Assembly: GCA_949318235.1 (NCBI GenBank)
Contig: OX439131.1
Coordinates: 13,045,700 to 13,109,699 of the forward strand
Reading direction: 5' to 3'
From: Ecdyonurus torrentis
Taxonomy: Eukaryota > Arthropoda > Insecta > Ephemeroptera > Heptageniidae
DNA length: 64,000 bases
Shown here: in pieces, positions 59,801 through 64,000 of the stretch
Layout: each line of letters begins with the position of its first letter
Numbering within the stretch: the stretch's first letter is position 1
The notes under the pieces: generated by a model
Told to the model about the DNA's origin: nothing
Databases searched by the model: none
What the model saw: the letters and a program-made list of their open reading frames with translations, nothing else
Made by a program: the position numbers and the translations under genes

Positions 59801-61593
59801 AGATTAGAGAGAGAGAGAGAGGACATATATTTTAAATTAAAAAATGTCTGATTTAAAATTTTCAGATGTCCTTATTTCATGAGGGGGATTTATTAGGTAA
59901 CTATATTTTCATTATTTTCTTGCATTTTATTGTACGAGTTTTTGCATAATAATATGTAGCTTATATACAATTATTTAAATAACACGATTTTCCGCAAATC
60001 TATTAATCTCCACAGTACCTCAATCAATGGGGCAAGTAATTTCAGGCTGCGATGGTACATACTTTTTCAGCAAACAAAGCGTAAGATTATGAATTTTATT
60101 ATTATTGCTCATTAAAAATGATTTATTTTTTAAGTTAATTTTTTGCATTATATGTATAAGCCAATCCAATTTACGGTATTACACTGTTTCCATAATTGTA
60201 CTGAAGCATTGATTTACATCAGTGCAATATAATAATGCATTCTTCATAGATAGTCAACAATGTTGAAAGCACGCGAGATGTGTTGTCAAATGGATATGGA
60301 TCTCCTCAGTTTGGATTCCACGGATGAACAAGATTGTCTTCAACAGGTTTTCAATGAGTTAGGCAAGATATTTTATTCATTCCAGTCATGAATGTGCATA
60401 TATAATGGTTTTCACTTCAATATCTTAACAGTATTTTATGTATAATTTAAGTTAACAGGTATTATATATTAATTTTTTTCTTTGGTTTTAAAAAATATAT
60501 TGCCTTTATGTTAAAAATTAATTTTAAAAATGAGAAAGTATACAAGGGAAATTTATCAAAAATTACAAAAGTGCAAAGTTTCAATTAATTTGATTTCAGT
60601 TATAAAAAATTGCATTTTAACACTACATATTAACTTCCATATTATAACTTTTGTTTTATATAACAATTTATAAAAAAACTTTAATTCAAGGCATAACGGA
60701 GAAGTATTGGACCTCTGGTACTGATGAGGGTTGCGATAAAATGCACGGTTGGTGTGCAACTGGAGAACTAATTCCACTGGATCTGAAGTGGAAGAAATCT
60801 GAGCCTGACAATTTTCAACATATTGAACATTGCATTGTTATCGAGATGAACAAGAAGCAAGCATTACTAGCTGACGTGCATTGTAATCGAACCCTTAAAT
60901 ATATATGCAAGGTAATACAGTATAAAATATTATGTATTTATTGCATTTTAATCGGCTTGTATAGAAACACAATTATATCTTTACTTTTTGCTCTTTTCTT
61001 TGTCTCCCACGGTACTCTTCCCAAACCCTTACGCCCGGGGCATTGCCCCCCTGCCCCCCGATCCTCATTATTACATTGCTATTATAATAAATAAGGCATA
61101 CAGTAAATTTTTACCACGTAGTCCCTGTAGAAAAAGTTTTCAATTTAAAAGGAATTGGAGAAAACAAAATAGATCCCCACTTTGAATATTAAAATCATAC
61201 TTTAGATGCACTCAACACTTGTTTTACTAAATAAATTTAGATACAGACTGTATTTAGTAAAAAAGTGAATCTAAAATATGATTTTGATACCGTTAATTTC
61301 CGTATATATATAGATAAATCAAATTGAATTAAAAAAAGTATACTATAAGAGGCATTCCAAAACAACAGAGTACACTTTAAATTTACTTTATTTTGTAACG
61401 GGGTCTGTACAATATAGGATGTGGTGACATGGCATCATATTTTATTATGATCTATACAAAATATAAAAATGACAAGGTTGTTTTATTCAACTTTTATAAA
61501 CAACTTTTATGAACAATGGCCTAAATAAATACTACTTATTAAGTATTGGTTTTTCTTATTCTGAGTTTAATATATAATTAAGACAGAAAAGAT

Positions 61594-61635
<42 letters not shown>

Positions 61636-62002
61636 GAAAAATTAATTGATATTACTAGCGTATGGCACTATACCAGAGTCTAGTAATAATTTACTATCCT
61701 TTAACATGGTATTAGTGTTTCTTTTCAGAAAAAAAAAATTGTACTAGACCACCGCATAATTTCACGTGTTTTAAGACAATGACATATATATAGTGTGTTT
61801 TAAAGAATTATCAATTTATTTATATTTTTATGTTTGTATAATTATGTAGACACACGAACTTAAGTGGCTGCGCAACAAGACAGATCTGTTGTTTGATACA
61901 CGTTTGCCTTGTTCTGGTCCACAGTGCCCACCTCCATGTAAAGCACAAGTGAGTTTTTACTATGTCATAGAAAATACATTGAAATTTGCATCTAATAATA
62001 AT

Positions 62003-62074
<72 letters not shown>

Positions 62075-63555
62075 CTTTTATATTCATAAGCTATCTATTA
62101 CAAAACATACATTACAAACCCCCTTTCATTTCAATTTACTGAACTACATTTGGGTGGACTATAATATGTAGTTAGATATTTATATCTAACAATATAATAT
62201 AAAATGTAATAATAATAATAATCATAAGTAACTTTATTAAGGCGTTGTGAGGGCTTGACAGCCCTATTTTACAAAACCTTGACCACAACATTACAAGTAA
62301 ATTTTACATAAGCAAAAAGGAGATATAGCTTGAAATAACAAATATATTATATAATTTAAATTTATACATTGCTAGGATTAACAATTTTAATATAGGCATA
62401 AAACAATAATACTATTTTAACTCAATTCATATGTAGCCTCAAGATATACAAAAAGGAAAAAATAATACTGTACAACGTAAGTATGCCATAAGAATTATTA
62501 CGAATAGCTTTTTATTATTATACATTATACGACACAATATCACTTTTATGAATTGAAGCACTTTAATTAGTATAAATAATAATAATGGACAATAATCAAA
62601 GTTACTTTATCTTAAATTATATAATGATATACGTATAATATATATTTTTTAAATATGTAAATTATTTTTGGAATACCTTTTTTTTTCAGCTAAACCTTCA
62701 GGAATAATTTATACAGCTTGTAACAACAAGACACGATACTTTTTCAGTAAGAAAAAAGTAAGTTTTCAATATTATTATTATATTACTTTACATGTCATAT
62801 GTTTGACTTGACCAAATCAAGCCAACTCAATCAGGCCTTGCAAAATACTGTGTTTACATATAGGTTAATGTGTTTGATTATTACCCAGTATGATTCATGA
62901 TAAAAAAATTTAACAATAAATAATTTAAGACACTGTAAATTATCATAATTTATGTAATTATTGTTGTTGTTCTTTTCCAGCGCTTTTGGCTCGAGGCTTA
63001 TGATGATTGCTGTGCACTAAATATGACGCTGCTAAGCTTAGAAACTGAAAGTGAAATAACTTGTCTTGTAAATTTGTATAAACGTAAGTAATTATTATAC
63101 TTGGGTTAAATTTTTAATACTTGAGTCAGCAAGTAATAAGATAAAATTAACAATCTTCTTTAATGAAAAAATTCAAAAAATATATTGTAAAAATATGATT
63201 TTCAGGCAAATTTAACGAGACGAGAAACATTTGGACGTCAGGAAATGATCGAGGATGTATTTTTAAATTTGGTTGGTGTGGTTCTGGAGTAGAGTTTGGT
63301 ATAGATTTACCCTGGGCGAAGAATCAACCAGATAATTTTCAAAAACTTGAATACTGTGTCTCAGTGACTATGTTTGCCGACGAGAAAGTTGAAGAGGACG
63401 AGGAAGATGAAGATTCCGATGCGGGCTATCCTTATAACTCTAACTTGCCTAAGAAAGTGCAAGTCAAAATCGAGGATAATAAACTTGGTGTAGAATTCAA
63501 TGACTTTGAGTGCTTTAAGCAATTTTATTTCATTTGCGAAAGAAACAATATTTAA
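56883..63555 (+). CDS. Secreted protein with three C-type lectin-like domains
   Basis: Seventeen exons: 56883-56918, 57037-57109, 57542-57669, 57762-57795, 57884-57945, 58395-58500, 58609-58972, 59179-59338, 59866-59896, 60016-60080, 60254-60362, 60691-60911, 61850-61948, 62437-62476, 62690-62757, 62981-63083, 63206-63555; 2049 nt, 682 aa, in phase throughout. Hydrophobic leader MDIKVLVSVTILMLNAALVE. CTLD1 (~112-290): TWYNASKFC, LWTGAS, WDVSECSEENYFFC, interrupted by a ~75-residue Thr-rich insert (~147-225). CTLD2 (~340-463): MLKAREMCC, YWTSGTDEGC, EPDN (calcium/sugar-binding position, not a classic EPN/QPD), YIC. CTLD3 (~510-682): FWLEAYDDCC, IWTSGNDRGC, NQPDNF, with an acidic insert before the final FIC. 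Probably extracellular recognition; ligand unknown. Exons 59866 and 62437 are tiny and were placed by phase. AATAAA at 63739-63744. Confidence 0.85.
57193..57263. repeat. (TA)n microsatellite
   Basis: About 70 bp of TA in lectin intron 2; a second tract follows at 57355-57414. Confidence 0.9.
57355..57414. repeat. (TA)n microsatellite
   Basis: Second TA tract in lectin intron 2. Confidence 0.9.
58143..58227. repeat. (TA)n microsatellite
   Basis: About 85 bp of TA in lectin intron 5. Confidence 0.9.
59435..59825. repeat. Interleaved inverted repeats within (CT)n/(GA)n DNA
   Basis: Block X (CACTGTGAATTGGAGAAACA, from 59481) and block Y (GTGCAAGAAAAGAGGGTACG, from 59532) each reappear as reverse complements, X' ending near 59621 and Y' ending near 59687, in the order X-Y-X'-Y'. 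Alternating CT and GA tracts fill the gaps. Y' merges into a GTTCGTA...-type MITE fragment (59651-59745). In lectin intron 8. Confidence 0.8.
60363..60690 (+). other. GC-AG intron in the lectin gene
   Basis: The exon ends GAG TTA G and the intron begins GCAAGA; the next exon starts GC ATA ACG after ttcaag. The joined protein reads VFNELGITEKYWTSG without a gap in the CTLD. No GT donor nearby keeps the frame. Confidence 0.7.
62008..62070. repeat. (TA)n microsatellite
   Basis: About 63 bp of TA, preceded by (AAT)n, in lectin intron 13. Confidence 0.9.
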
Positions 63556-64000
63556 AATTTACTATTTCCATTTATTGTTATTTCTATAACTTTTGCAATT
63601 TAAATAATTAAAATAGTGTATTTTACTTAATTGTAAAAACCAACAACACATAAAATATGATGTAAAGAGAAGATATTATAATATACAGTATATTTGTAGT
63701 AGTATAAATATTATAATATTCCATGCACTCTATAATGAAATAAAAAAAATTCTTGCATGCAGGCTATGAAGTTTTTTAATATTACAATTATTTCTATTTG
63801 ATGTAAACCAGAATAATATATCATTGATGTAAAGAAAAAGGTTTTAAATTCCTTACTGTTTGTCTAATTTTTAAATTATATAAAGAATTACAAAGGATTA
63901 GACTTCTTTTACTATTTAGAATTATATTTTTCAAAGTTAGCAAGAAAGAGAAAATTCTTTTTAAATTGGTCAGTTTTTTTGCCAAAAAATATTTATAATA
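63556..64000. other. 3' flank of the lectin gene
   Basis: AT-rich 3'UTR and downstream DNA, with a likely polyadenylation signal at 63739-63744. No further gene starts before the window ends. Confidence 0.55.

Overview
This is a window of an animal nuclear genome, most likely an arthropod (probably pancrustacean; the lineage cannot be fixed from this window). Evidence: all genes are split by AT-rich GT-AG introns (three are GC-AG), intergenic DNA is very AT-rich and crowded with long (TA)n, (GA)n/(CT)n and poly-A/T tracts, several short inverted-repeat elements recur, and the 3' end holds an arthropod-style multi-domain C-type lectin. I saw no bacterial features, tRNA, rRNA or CRISPR.

Layout. 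1-7.8 kb: a CCDC191-like coiled-coil gene (minus, running off the left edge) lies head-to-head, 349 bp apart, with the autophagy WD-repeat gene WDR45/WIPI4 (plus, 8 exons, complete). 12.4-15.9 kb: a CYP2-clan cytochrome P450 (minus, 11 exons) whose penultimate coding exon has lost a usable in-phase splice acceptor. 18.5-28.7 kb: SUZ12, a core PRC2 subunit (plus, 10 exons), with two nearly identical RTE-like LINE 3' ends and several foldback elements in its introns. 33.0-45.4 kb: a helical protein tentatively of the ZNF292/ZNF654/RLF N-terminal type (plus, 9 coding exons) that contains a tandem duplication of a three-exon block. 47.7-51.4 kb: an arylsulfatase B-type sulfatase (minus, 8 exons, complete). 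54.2-56.3 kb: a small secreted helical protein of unknown function. 56.9-63.6 kb: a secreted protein with three C-type lectin-like domains (17 exons).

The genes do not form a pathway: chromatin (SUZ12), autophagy (WDR45), detoxification/endocrine metabolism (P450), lysosomal or extracellular sulfate removal, and probable secreted recognition proteins. Only the last two neighbours, both secreted and on the same strand, may be functionally related.

The most unusual object is at 40747-42390, in an intron of the ZNF292-like gene: a composite element with two direct repeats of about 370 bp plus a third inverted, truncated copy, flanked by a perfect 14-bp duplication. Each repeat carries a type I hammerhead ribozyme motif with the catalytic core, a 6-bp stem I and a self-complementary ACCGGU in place of a closed stem III. 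This looks like a non-autonomous Penelope-like or retrozyme-type retroelement. Exon coordinates throughout were derived by hand from splice motifs and reading-frame continuity and have no transcript support.
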